DNA of 64,000 nucleotides from Xiheicaenibacterium sp046351325 (lineage in GTDB: Bacteria > Myxococcota_A > Polyangia > Polyangiales > Polyangiaceae): the NCBI GenBank assembly GCA_046351325.1, contig JAXLYR010000008.1, positions 124,001 to 188,000 of the forward strand. Direction: 5' to 3'. Below are positions 51,599-61,629 of this stretch, piece after piece. Position 1 is the first letter of the stretch, and each line of letters starts with the position of its first letter. The position numbers were made by a program, and so were the translations under genes. Under the pieces are notes generated by a model. That model saw nothing but the letters and a program-made list of their open reading frames with translations. It made no database searches and had not been told where the DNA came from.

Positions 51599-54096
51599 GA
51601 TTTCTTCACCAGCCTGCTGCGCGAGAAGTTGGCTTGGACGAGGTCAGCGCCGCGGAAGTCCGCGTCGTTGCCGTGAGCTTCGATGAACGCGGCTTGAAAG
51701 CAGCTCGCCTCGCGGAAGGACGCGTCGGTCAGCACGGCCTTGCGCACGTCGGCCTGTAGGAGGTTCGCGCCCTCGAGCCGAGCCTCGCGCAGGCTGGTCT
51801 TGTAGAAGCGCGACCGGGGCAGGTTCGCGGCGAAGAGATCGGCGCCGCGCGCCGGTACGCCGGAGAGCTGCGCCGACGGCAGATCCGCGTGGCGGAGGTC
51901 GGCCTCGTCGAGCACCGACTGCTGGAAGCTGACGGTGTCACCTTTCGCGGCGTAGAAGCTCGAGCCGCGGAGGTTGCACGAGATGAAACCCACGTTCGAC
52001 ACATCCGAGCGGCCGAAGCGAGCGCCCGTGAGGTCCGTCTCGCGGAAGAGCGTGCGCGGGAGCGAGGCGTGTTCGAACACCGCGCTCCGCGCGTCGCACT
52101 CGGAGAAGACGCATTTATCGAGCTTCGCGCGGCTCGCGAGCGCGTCGGTGAGCTTCGAGCTCATCACCTGGAGCATCGCGGCGTGAGCCTCGACGAGCGA
52201 GGCGCCCGCGAGCTCGCAGCGCGACAGCGTCGCCTGATCGAGGTTCGCGCCGTCGAGCCGTGCTCGCGAGAGATCGCATTTCGAGAGGTGGGCCTGCGTC
52301 AGGTCTGCGCCGCGGCAGTCCGCGCGGGAGAGATCGACGCGCACGAGCGTCGCGCCGCGGAAGCTCGCGCCCGCGAGCGTCGCGCCGCAGAAGTCCACGC
52401 CGCGCAACATCGCGCTCTCGAACTTGCACCCCGTGAGATCCATCCCAGCGAAGGATCGGCCCTCGAGGTCGAAGCCGGAGAAGTCCGCGCCGGGCTCCGG
52501 TGCCGGCGGCTCGAGAGCCTCGGGCACCGCTGCGTCGTCCGCTGAGATCCCTGGGATCTCGGCCTTCTCGAGCTCGGCACGCAGCGCGCCCGTGAGCTCA
52601 CCGGGTGGTCGGCCAGCCTCGCGCTCGGTCTTCGCCGTCTCGCGCATCGTGCGCCGCAGGAACCCCGTCCCTTCGACCGAGCCGTTCGCGCCGATCACCA
52701 TGCGCGGCCCGCTCGGACCGTCGAACGCAGCGCGCAGCGCCACGAGGATCGAGGCGTTGGTCGCGGCCTTCGCGGCGGGGTCTTTTGCAGCGGTGCGCTG
52801 ATAGAGATCGGCGACGCCCGCGAGCGTCGCGGTCGCGTCCGGCGTCCGCGCGAGGAGCTTGCCGAAGATCGACGTGATCGGATCCGCGCCGTCGGGGAGC
52901 GCCGCGAGCTCTCGCTCGAGCTCGCCGCTGTCGAGCTTCTCCTCGAGCGCCTGGAGCTCCGTCGCAGGGTTCTCCTCGAGGGCGTACGGGTCCGCGGCGA
53001 AGTCCTCGAGGAGCCTGCGATAGTGCTCGACGGGGCGCGGCGCGCTCTCGAGCGGCTCGTCGGCGAAGAGCAAGAACTTCACGTCAGCGAGGTCGTCCTC
53101 GGTGATTTTCGTTCGGCCGCGCCACGTGACGAACGCGAGCTCCGCGTCGACGTCGGCGAACACCGTATCGAGGACGAGCGAGACCTCGACGACGACCCGC
53201 GTGCCGCTCGGCTGCTCGAGCATCGCGAAAGCGCGCGGGCGAACGCCTGGGAGCGCCACCGTGAAGTCCGCCGAGCGCGGGTGCACGTTGACGAATCGCA
53301 GCGCCTCGTCGCCTCGGAGGAAACCAGCGACCTGCTGGTCCGGCGGCGCCGCGTTCTGCGCGTGCCAGTCGTAGTCGACTGGGTACCAAGGGGCGCGCTC
53401 GCGCTCGTAGGCCTCGCCGTACTCTTTGCCGACCTTCGCGCGGCGCGCCGGCCACGATGGTGAAAGCGGCGCGAAGCTCACGGGCTGCGGCGCACCGGCG
53501 CGGGCGCCGCGCCGCTCGACCGACGGGAGCTCGCGCCCCTCGTGGCCCACACCGACGGGGTTCTCGGGAAAATCAGGGCCGCCGTAGGCGTGCGCCCAGT
53601 CGAGCGGCATTCGTTTGAACCCCAAAGGATCGGTGTGCTTGCCACCCGCCACGCGATCGACCCAAACGCGCGGCCCGGACACGTCGAGCTCCTTGTGGAA
53701 GCGACCGACGACACCGAAGCCAGCGACGCACTCGGCGGCGCCGAGCGGCGGATAACAGGTGCCTCTCATCATGACGTCGGCGGCGGGTTTGAACTCGGCG
53801 AAGTCGCTCGGATAGAGGACCTCGCCGACCATGTCCGCGTCGTCCTCCGCGAAGGCGTCGTGTGTGAGCGAGCCCTGCCCGACTGCGATCGCGGCCTGAT
53901 CGAGCTGCTCGCGACCTGCGCCCTCGAGCTCGTCGTCGGCGAGCGAGTCGAGCGAAGCGCGGACGAGCTCGAGCGGCGCGCCGGGGCGGAGGCGGTATTT
54001 TCCGCGGAGGATGACGACGAGCTCGGGCGTCGGCGGCTCGAGCGACGTCACGCGGTAGCCGAACGCGAGCGGCGTGAGCTTCTTCGTGGGGATCAT
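51595..54096 (-). CDS. DUF2169 protein fused to pentapeptide repeats
   Basis: 833 aa. Residues about 1-290 form a DUF2169 domain (GKYRLRPGAPLELVRASLDS, GGPDFPENPVGVGHEGRELP). A helical middle follows (about 340-525). Residues about 535-830 are pentapeptide repeats (FSGFDLEGRSFAGMDLTGCK onward). The same domain pair occurs as fusions or neighbours in type VI accessory clusters. Its start is 3 bp downstream of the preceding gene's stop. The tail matches the repeats of the following gene, so both may form one rod. Confidence 0.88.
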   Translation of the reverse strand: MIPTKKLTPLAFGYRVTSLEPPTPELVVILRGKYRLRPGAPLELVRASLDSLADDELEGAGREQLDQAAIAVGQGSLTHDAFAEDDADMVGEVLYPSDFAEFKPAADVMMRGTCYPPLGAAECVAGFGVVGRFHKELDVSGPRVWVDRVAGGKHTDPLGFKRMPLDWAHAYGGPDFPENPVGVGHEGRELPSVERRGARAGAPQPVSFAPLSPSWPARRAKVGKEYGEAYERERAPWYPVDYDWHAQNAAPPDQQVAGFLRGDEALRFVNVHPRSADFTVALPGVRPRAFAMLEQPSGTRVVVEVSLVLDTVFADVDAELAFVTWRGRTKITEDDLADVKFLLFADEPLESAPRPVEHYRRLLEDFAADPYALEENPATELQALEEKLDSGELERELAALPDGADPITSIFGKLLARTPDATATLAGVADLYQRTAAKDPAAKAATNASILVALRAAFDGPSGPRMVIGANGSVEGTGFLRRTMRETAKTEREAGRPPGELTGALRAELEKAEIPGISADDAAVPEALEPPAPEPGADFSGFDLEGRSFAGMDLTGCKFESAMLRGVDFCGATLAGASFRGATLVRVDLSRADCRGADLTQAHLSKCDLSRARLDGANLDQATLSRCELAGASLVEAHAAMLQVMSSKLTDALASRAKLDKCVFSECDARSAVFEHASLPRTLFRETDLTGARFGRSDVSNVGFISCNLRGSSFYAAKGDTVSFQQSVLDEADLRHADLPSAQLSGVPARGADLFAANLPRSRFYKTSLREARLEGANLLQADVRKAVLTDASFREASCFQAAFIEAHGNDADFRGADLVQANFSRSRLVKKS

Positions 54097-54099
54097 CGC

Positions 54100-55476
54100 T
54101 CAGAGCTCCATCAGGAGCGCGAGCGCGCTCTGATCGCCGATCAACGCCTGGTTCTTGGTGAAGGCCATCGACAGATTCCCGAGCCGCTGTTCGAACTTCA
54201 CGGGCGCCTTGTGCAGCGTGAAGAGTGAGAGCTCGGTGTTGATGCCGACGTCGACCTGCGCGCTCGCGCCGATGCACACGCGGGTCCAGTTGCCGATGAA
54301 CATCCGCGTGCGCGAGCCGTATTGCCAGCGGAGCGAGACGCCGAGGTGCGCGTCGCAGCGATAGCCGACGCGGACGCCGATGTGCCCGCCGCGCTCCTCG
54401 AACGACGCGGCGCCCGTCGCGACGCTCGCGCGGCCGACGAAGAACTCGCTGTCGGTCGCGTGCTTCGCGCGGAGCTCCTCGCGGAACGTGAAGCTCCTGT
54501 GCGCCATCGATCCGCGGCGGCGCTCGTACGACGGCGCCCAGGTCTCGCGCAGGCTGGTCGCGCCCTTTCCGAAGGTCGCGTGCTCGAGGTCGTCTGCCTC
54601 GACGTGTCGCTCGACGCTCGTCGCGTCGAGCTCGCGGGCCTCGCGATCGAAGCGGATCTCGCGAGAGATCTCGGGGTTCTTCGCAGCGTCGGAGGTGTCC
54701 GCGCCGATCGTGGTCGTGAGCGTCGGACCGTCGAAGTACTCGCTGAGCACGCCCGAGAACCGGCGTACGACGTCGCCGTTCTCGGCGCGCTCGACGACCT
54801 TCCATCGGGATTTGCCGTCAATCCCCGTCTCCTCGACGTGCTCGATCGCGTAGGTCGAGAGGACGTCGCCGCTCGTCCGCTCGAGCAGGTGACCGCCTGC
54901 GGCCTCGACCATCGTCGCGCCGACGTAGTCGCCGGAGACTCGACCGAAGACGACGCGCTTGAAGTTGCCGACGACGACGTCGACCCGATCGCCGCGCACG
55001 GTGACGATGCGGTTTCCGTCCGTGTGGTCTCGCCAGCCGCCGCGAGCCGACACGTCAGCGCCGTCCCCGACGAGCTCTGCGGTGAGCTCGGCGCCCGAGC
55101 CCGCGAGCTCGAACGCGCCCTCTTCGTCGCTGCGATAGCGGTTCGTCGTGAGCGGCGAGAGCGTCGCGTCGTGACAGTCGGCGCTCGCGTGAGCCTCGTC
55201 GTAGTGGCTCGCCTTCACTGCGGGTGACGTTCGATCGGAGGACGCCGAGCAGGTTGCGCCGCGGAGATCATCCGCGAAGAACGAGCCGTAGAGCGATGTG
55301 GAGAGGCCTGCCTTCTCGCAGAGGTCGTCGCCGCGCTTCGCGTCGGTGTCGAGGTCCTCTTGGGCCTTTGCGGACCCGAGCTTCACGTAGCTGAGCGGCG
55401 AGCCACCGCTCGTGCCCGTGCCGTCGAAGTTCGGGACGAGGAGCAGGAGGTGCTTTTGATCGTCGAGGTCGCTCAT
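54100..55476 (-). CDS. VgrG-operon paralogue C (spike-like motif protein)
   Basis: 458 aa. The N-terminus (LLLLVPNFDGTGTSGGSPLS, YVKLG) and the central motif GGWRDHTDGNRIVTVRGDRV followed by DVVVGNFKRVVFGR are shared with the two genes upstream at 55479 and 57023. The remainder is beta-rich with little similarity (RQDxE-rich centre, then GVSLRWQYGSRTRMFIGNWT). The GNR-x-V-RGD-x-V-GN pattern resembles the GD/GN repeats of VgrG C-terminal spikes and Rhs-like proteins. It could be a spike extension or cargo protein. It lies 2 bp after paralogue B. Confidence 0.72.
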   Translation of the reverse strand: MSDLDDQKHLLLLVPNFDGTGTSGGSPLSYVKLGSAKAQEDLDTDAKRGDDLCEKAGLSTSLYGSFFADDLRGATCSASSDRTSPAVKASHYDEAHASADCHDATLSPLTTNRYRSDEEGAFELAGSGAELTAELVGDGADVSARGGWRDHTDGNRIVTVRGDRVDVVVGNFKRVVFGRVSGDYVGATMVEAAGGHLLERTSGDVLSTYAIEHVEETGIDGKSRWKVVERAENGDVVRRFSGVLSEYFDGPTLTTTIGADTSDAAKNPEISREIRFDREARELDATSVERHVEADDLEHATFGKGATSLRETWAPSYERRRGSMAHRSFTFREELRAKHATDSEFFVGRASVATGAASFEERGGHIGVRVGYRCDAHLGVSLRWQYGSRTRMFIGNWTRVCIGASAQVDVGINTELSLFTLHKAPVKFEQRLGNLSMAFTKNQALIGDQSALALLMEL

Positions 55477-55478
55477 GG

Positions 55479-57017
55479 TCAGCTCTTCACGTAGAGGCTC
55501 GCGAGGGTGAGCTTCGTCGCGCCGGACTCCGCGCGCGCCGCGTCGATCGCGCTCTTCGCGAGCGTCGCGACGATTCGCCCGAGGCCGACCTCGTAGGCCG
55601 CGCCGACGAGGTGCGCGTCGAGGTGGTTGGCGCTCACGCGTGACTTGTACGTTGATATAGCAACGCTCGCGCGCGCGGCGGTCACCTCGAGCGTGTTCGA
55701 GGCGACCTTGATGATGGTGTCGCTCGTCCCGAAGAAAAAGGTGCTGATGACGCCGCCGAGCACCGAGTCGTAGCTCGGGTGCGTGACCTTCGAGAGGTTC
55801 GGAGCCGTGAGCCGCACTCCCGTCGACACGCGCGCGTCGAGCCCGATGATGTCGACGAGGGTGACGGCGTAAGGCCACTTCGAGCCGCCGAGATCGGTCG
55901 TGCGCGTGGTGAAGAGCGCGCCGCGATACCCCGCGACGAAGGCGCGGATGCGGTAGTCGGTGCCCGTCACCTGATCGCTCGAGGCGCTCGAGACGAGGCT
56001 CGCGTCGAAGCCTGCGGCCTCGGTGAGCTTCGCGCCGTTGCGCGACTCGACGACGTCGCGAACCTCGCGGCCTGCGGTCACGCGGCGCGACTCCGAGCCT
56101 GTCACGCGGCGCGCGACGGTGAAGCTGCCCGCGGCCGGCCCCGTGCTCGAGGCCGCGCCGAGCGAGGCCCTGACCTTGGTCGACTCGCGCACGTCGAGCG
56201 CTGCGATCTCCTCGTCGAGATCGGGAGACTCCTCGCTGCGGGGCCAGCCTGTCCCCTCGCCGCTCGAGGGGTTCACCCACTTGTCGGCCGCGTCGGTCTG
56301 CTCGTGCGCTTCGGCCGAGGTCGCAGGGATGAGCGGCGCTTCGTCAGCGTCGTCGTCGTAGGCGCGACCGACGCGTTCGACGATCTCGTCGCACTCGTAC
56401 GTCGTCTCGAGCGGCCCTTCGAAGCGCGTCGTGTGGTTGCCCTTCACGGTCTCTTCGTAGGTCCTGAAGGCGCCGCGGGCCGCGTTCCACGAGACCAGCG
56501 TCGTGCGGTGTGGGGTGCTGCGATCCGCGCGCACCGCGTGTCCGCCCGAGCTCTCGCGGTAGGCATCGGCCGAGCCCGTGCGGCCGAGCACCGCGAGGTG
56601 GTGGTTGCCGAAGATCACGTCGACGCGATCGCCGCGCGTCGTCGAGACGTAGTTGTCGTCGGTGTGCAGGCGGATCCCGCCGCGGGTCATGAGCTCGGCG
56701 GTGAGCGCGCTCGGCGTGGTCTCGGTGGTGGTGTTTCCGTCCGCGCGCCAGTACTTGGTGCTCGGCTCGGAGAGGCCGTTCGCCCAGCGAAAATCGTCCT
56801 TGAAGAACTGCGTCGTCGTCGAGGTGAGGCCGATCGCCTCGAGGAGATCGTCGCCGCGCTGGCTCGAGGTGCCCCACGTCGGGTACGCGCCGAGCTGCAA
56901 ATACGTGAGCGGCTGCGCGAGGTCGGACGCGTCGTCCGAGGACGTCGCGAGCAGCAGCATCGAGACCTTGTCCGAGGCGTCCGTCGTGAGCGTGTAGTCG
57001 TCTTCGTCGTCGCTCAT
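55479..57017 (-). CDS. VgrG-operon paralogue B (spike-like motif protein)
   Basis: 512 aa, starting at ATG 57017. N-terminal segment (VSMLLLATSSDDASDLAQPL) and central motif (RGGIRLHTDDNYVSTTRGDR, then VDVIFGNHHLAVLGR) align with the other two paralogues; Asp-Thr/Ser-rich acidic segments surround it. The C-terminal half is rich in beta strands and contains a hydrophobic Gly-rich stretch (DSVLGGVISTFFFGTSDTII). No known catalytic motif. Gap of 5 bp to the upstream gene. Confidence 0.72.
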   Translation of the reverse strand: MSDDEDDYTLTTDASDKVSMLLLATSSDDASDLAQPLTYLQLGAYPTWGTSSQRGDDLLEAIGLTSTTTQFFKDDFRWANGLSEPSTKYWRADGNTTTETTPSALTAELMTRGGIRLHTDDNYVSTTRGDRVDVIFGNHHLAVLGRTGSADAYRESSGGHAVRADRSTPHRTTLVSWNAARGAFRTYEETVKGNHTTRFEGPLETTYECDEIVERVGRAYDDDADEAPLIPATSAEAHEQTDAADKWVNPSSGEGTGWPRSEESPDLDEEIAALDVRESTKVRASLGAASSTGPAAGSFTVARRVTGSESRRVTAGREVRDVVESRNGAKLTEAAGFDASLVSSASSDQVTGTDYRIRAFVAGYRGALFTTRTTDLGGSKWPYAVTLVDIIGLDARVSTGVRLTAPNLSKVTHPSYDSVLGGVISTFFFGTSDTIIKVASNTLEVTAARASVAISTYKSRVSANHLDAHLVGAAYEVGLGRIVATLAKSAIDAARAESGATKLTLASLYVKS

Positions 57018-57022
57018 GTTGG

Positions 57023-58339
57023 TCACACGGTGTTGCTGTAGGAGGCGTTCTTGACCTTGATGACGACGACGTCGCCATCGAAGACGTATTGGCTCTTGTT
57101 GAAGAGCCGGGTCGCCAGCCACGAGATCGGGACGAGCGCGTCGACGGTCGCATGCGCGCGCACCCGCAAGCCCTGTGCGAGATCGACGCTCGGACCCATG
57201 CGGTACGCGCTGTCCATGCCGATCTTCAGGCTCGCCTTCGCGAGGTCGGCCGTGAGCTCGCCGCCGAAGAACCAGAGATCGAGCCGTGTTCCGTGGAGCA
57301 GCGTCTGCGAGTACGCGATCGCCGAGGCCGAGCAGCTGACCGCGCCGACGGAGCTCGCGAACCGATAGTCCGCGTCGAGCTTGCGCTCGATCTTCTGGGC
57401 CGCGAGCGTCTCGCGGAAGCCCGCTGCCCCGATGATCTCGCCGCGTTTGTCCCAGGCATCGGCGCGGACGAACGAACCGTGCGCGGTGGTTTTCTCCTCG
57501 AAATCCTTCGACACGGAGAGCCGCTCGACGACGGCGCGTGAGCGCTCCTTCGACGCGATCGAACGCGCGAACGTGCGCGACTCGATCGTCGGGCGCGCGG
57601 CGTCGTGCGCGCGCGCTTGGTTTGCCCCCCCATCGATCGAGACCTCGGGCGCGCCCTTACCGACGCGCCGGGTGATCTTCGGCCCGAAGTGCGTGCGGTC
57701 GACGCGCCCGTGAAAGACCACGCGTTTGTCGCCGTCGTCGGTCTGCTCGAGCGTGCGCCAGGACCCGTCTTCGGTGCCGTCGTCCCACGTCGCGCTGACC
57801 ACGCGCCCGCCGGTGCTGGTCGTGTCCGTGTCGTGTCCACCCGACGAGTCGAGGACTACCTGCGCGAGCGTCGTGTTCTCCGTCGTGTTGTTCGCGTCGC
57901 CGAGCCCCGAGCTCCCCGACGGGTCGTAGCCCTGGGTGATCCGACCGAGCACGACGAGCTTGTAGTTGCCGTAGACGACCTCGACCGAGTCACCACGCGT
58001 CGTCGAGACGCGGTTGCCGTCGGTGTGATCGCGATAGCCGCCGCGCGTGAGCAGCTCGTCGCTGATCGACGCGCGCGCCGTCGCCGTGTTCGAGACGAGG
58101 ATCGTCTTCTCTGCCCCGTCCGCGACGATGCAGCTCTGGCTCGGGTTCACCGGATCGCGCAGGTCGTCTTTGAACTTCGTGCCGCTGACGAGCTCGTCGC
58201 CGCGCAGCGCGGCCGCGGGCTCGTCGTCGTCCGAGCGGGGCGCGCCCGCGACGAAGTAAGTGAGCGGCGCGCTCGTCGTGTCGCTGTCGCCCGACTCGTT
58301 CGTGTAGTCGGAGACGAGCAGGGTGAGGCTCTTCTTCAT
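57023..58339 (-). CDS. VgrG-operon paralogue A (spike-like motif protein)
   Basis: 438 aa. Starts at an ATG overlapping the vgrG stop (ATGA). It shares the N-terminal LTLLVSDYTNESGDSDTTSA and the central GGYRDHTDGNRVSTTRGDSV followed by EVVYGNYKLVVLGR with paralogues B and C. The C-terminal half contains GSFVRADAWDKRGEIIGAAG and a late hydrophobic strand-rich region (DALVPISWLATRLFN). Its position directly behind a VgrG that lacks a long spike domain suggests it provides the missing spike or is the first cargo. Confidence 0.74.
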   Translation of the reverse strand: MKKSLTLLVSDYTNESGDSDTTSAPLTYFVAGAPRSDDDEPAAALRGDELVSGTKFKDDLRDPVNPSQSCIVADGAEKTILVSNTATARASISDELLTRGGYRDHTDGNRVSTTRGDSVEVVYGNYKLVVLGRITQGYDPSGSSGLGDANNTTENTTLAQVVLDSSGGHDTDTTSTGGRVVSATWDDGTEDGSWRTLEQTDDGDKRVVFHGRVDRTHFGPKITRRVGKGAPEVSIDGGANQARAHDAARPTIESRTFARSIASKERSRAVVERLSVSKDFEEKTTAHGSFVRADAWDKRGEIIGAAGFRETLAAQKIERKLDADYRFASSVGAVSCSASAIAYSQTLLHGTRLDLWFFGGELTADLAKASLKIGMDSAYRMGPSVDLAQGLRVRAHATVDALVPISWLATRLFNKSQYVFDGDVVVIKVKNASYSNTV

Positions 58340-59796
58340 GTCCCGTCGTCCAGCTCGATGAGCGCACCCGAGGCGCTCTTGATGCGGTTCTTGTTGCTGG
58401 TTCGACCGACGACGGGGCTCGGCGTCGTGGGGTTCGGTACAGCGCCGGCGATGATGGGTCGATCGGGGTCGCCGTCGATGAACGCGACGAGCACCTCGAC
58501 GCCGGGTCGCAGCGGGAAGTGCATGCCGTAGTTCGGGCCTGCGCTCGGCTGCATCATGCGCACGCGGCAGCTCGCGCTCGCGGTCTCGTCGACCGCCGCG
58601 GGGTCGAAGCGAAACTTCACGAGGTAGCGGCCCTCGGCGTCGAGGCGCGCGGCCTTGCCGATGGTGCCGACCGCGTCAGTTTGTATGACGCCGTGTAAGA
58701 ATCCGTGAATGCGTGGGCGCGGCGTCCTCGGTGTGGGGCGCGGCACGCGGATCGCGGGGATCGCGTCGAAGACGGCGTCGTACGCGAGGTTCTCGTGCTG
58801 CGCGGCGGGGTCCACCGCGGACGAGCGGACCGTGTGCACGACGCGGGTGAGGAGCAGCGGGGGCGGCTCGTCGGGGTGGCCCTCGACGTGGACGCGCTTG
58901 CCCGGTGAGAGCGCCGGCTCGACGGCGCGACCGCGGAAGACGTCCCTCCCCGCGAGGTGGCGATCAGCGAGGCCGCGCGCGAGGACGTTGGCTTCGTCGG
59001 TGGTCTGCGCACCGAGCCCGTACTCGTGCACGCCGCCGAGATCGCCCTCTTCGATCGATATCCGCTCGGAGGAGACCGCGTGGTTCGGGGTGCGGTCGTT
59101 GTAGTCGCGGCACACGAAGTTCTTGGCGACGAGCCGTCGCTCGTATGCGAGCTCGTAGACCTCGCGATGCTCGCCGCCCGCGTGAAACCCGAGCGTGGGT
59201 GGGGTGCTCTCGTCGAAGCCGCCGGCGTGATCGGTCACGACCAGCACCTCGCGATCGTCCTCGTGCGAGAAGAAATAGACGAGCCCGTGAACCTCGAAGA
59301 GACGGCTCACGAAGTCGAGATCGCTCTCGCGGTACTGCACGAGCATGGGCCGCTCGGGCAGCGGCCGCGTGAGCCGCAGGACGAAGTCCGCGTCCTTCAC
59401 CAGCCCTAGGAGCTCGAGCTTCTCGGTGATGACGCGCTCGAGGTTCGGGTCGACCCAGACCTTGAGGTTCGTGACGAACGCGCCGCGCGCGAGCCGCGGC
59501 AGGAGCTCCAGCGTGTACTCGGGGTGCCCGAGGCTGCGAGTCCCGTGGCGAACGACGGACGCGACGATGCCGTGCACGCGGCGGATCACGTGGTCGTCGC
59601 GCGCGATGCTGAGGCTGAGGTCGTCGCCGATCGCGTCCTCGATGGGGAAGCCTTCAGCCTCGCCGAGCCAAACGACGCGGACGACGAAGCGAAAGAGCGT
59701 CGAGAGCGCCTCGTGCCCCTCGAGATAGAGGACGCGAAGCGCCCCGGGTGGAACGGCAGCGGTTTCGACGCGGACGTCGATGTGGGCGGCGGTCAT
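58336..59796 (-). CDS. vgrG: type VI secretion spike protein VgrG (short form)
   Basis: 486 aa. N-terminal gp27-like domain (SLSIARDDHVIRRVHGIVAS, VQYRESDLDFVSRLFEVHGL, FFSHEDDREVLVVTDHAG) and a gp5 OB fold (MQPSAGPNYGMHFPLRPGVE, EVLVAFIDGDPDRPIIAGAV). The protein ends soon after NKNRIKSASGALIELDDGT, the point where other VgrG proteins begin their GD/GN beta-spike, so the needle is missing. The three paralogues downstream carry GD/GN-like motifs and may replace it. First gene of the nine-gene operon; a sigma54-like promoter sits at 59812-59825. Core T6SS genes (tssB/C/J/K/M) are not in the window. Confidence 0.9.
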   Translation of the reverse strand: MTAAHIDVRVETAAVPPGALRVLYLEGHEALSTLFRFVVRVVWLGEAEGFPIEDAIGDDLSLSIARDDHVIRRVHGIVASVVRHGTRSLGHPEYTLELLPRLARGAFVTNLKVWVDPNLERVITEKLELLGLVKDADFVLRLTRPLPERPMLVQYRESDLDFVSRLFEVHGLVYFFSHEDDREVLVVTDHAGGFDESTPPTLGFHAGGEHREVYELAYERRLVAKNFVCRDYNDRTPNHAVSSERISIEEGDLGGVHEYGLGAQTTDEANVLARGLADRHLAGRDVFRGRAVEPALSPGKRVHVEGHPDEPPPLLLTRVVHTVRSSAVDPAAQHENLAYDAVFDAIPAIRVPRPTPRTPRPRIHGFLHGVIQTDAVGTIGKAARLDAEGRYLVKFRFDPAAVDETASASCRVRMMQPSAGPNYGMHFPLRPGVEVLVAFIDGDPDRPIIAGAVPNPTTPSPVVGRTSNKNRIKSASGALIELDDGT

Positions 59797-59811
59797 GCGT
59801 GCCGGCTATTC

Positions 59812-59825
59812 GCAACTGCCGTGCC
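59812..59825 (-). promoter_or_regulatory. near-consensus sigma54 (-24/-12) promoter upstream of vgrG
   Basis: On the minus strand the sequence reads GGCACGgcagTTGC, with GG at 59825-59824 and GC at 59813-59812, 10 bp apart. It matches the TGGCACG-N4-TTGC consensus except for the first T (a G here). The predicted transcription start is about 59800, only about 4 nt before the vgrG ATG at 59796. Confidence 0.65.
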
Positions 59826-59968
59826 CGAGGAGGCCCCCACGCGGTAGCTTCGTGTGGAGGGTCCTGCCGCTACGTTGGTTTGGTAGGCTACGTCCTTGCG
59901 ACGCGATGTGAGTCTCGCGCCGAGCTGCTCGAACGCTGGAGTGGCGCTCGCATCGAATCGAGGAGTCG

Positions 59969-61606
<1,638 letters not shown>

Positions 61607-61629
61607 GTGCTTTCTTCTCGTCGGACTCA

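Noticed and set aside
57023..58339. Paralogue A as a lipase or peptidase effector
   Set aside because: No GxSxG, HExxH or other catalytic motif could be found; only the spike-like motif is supported.
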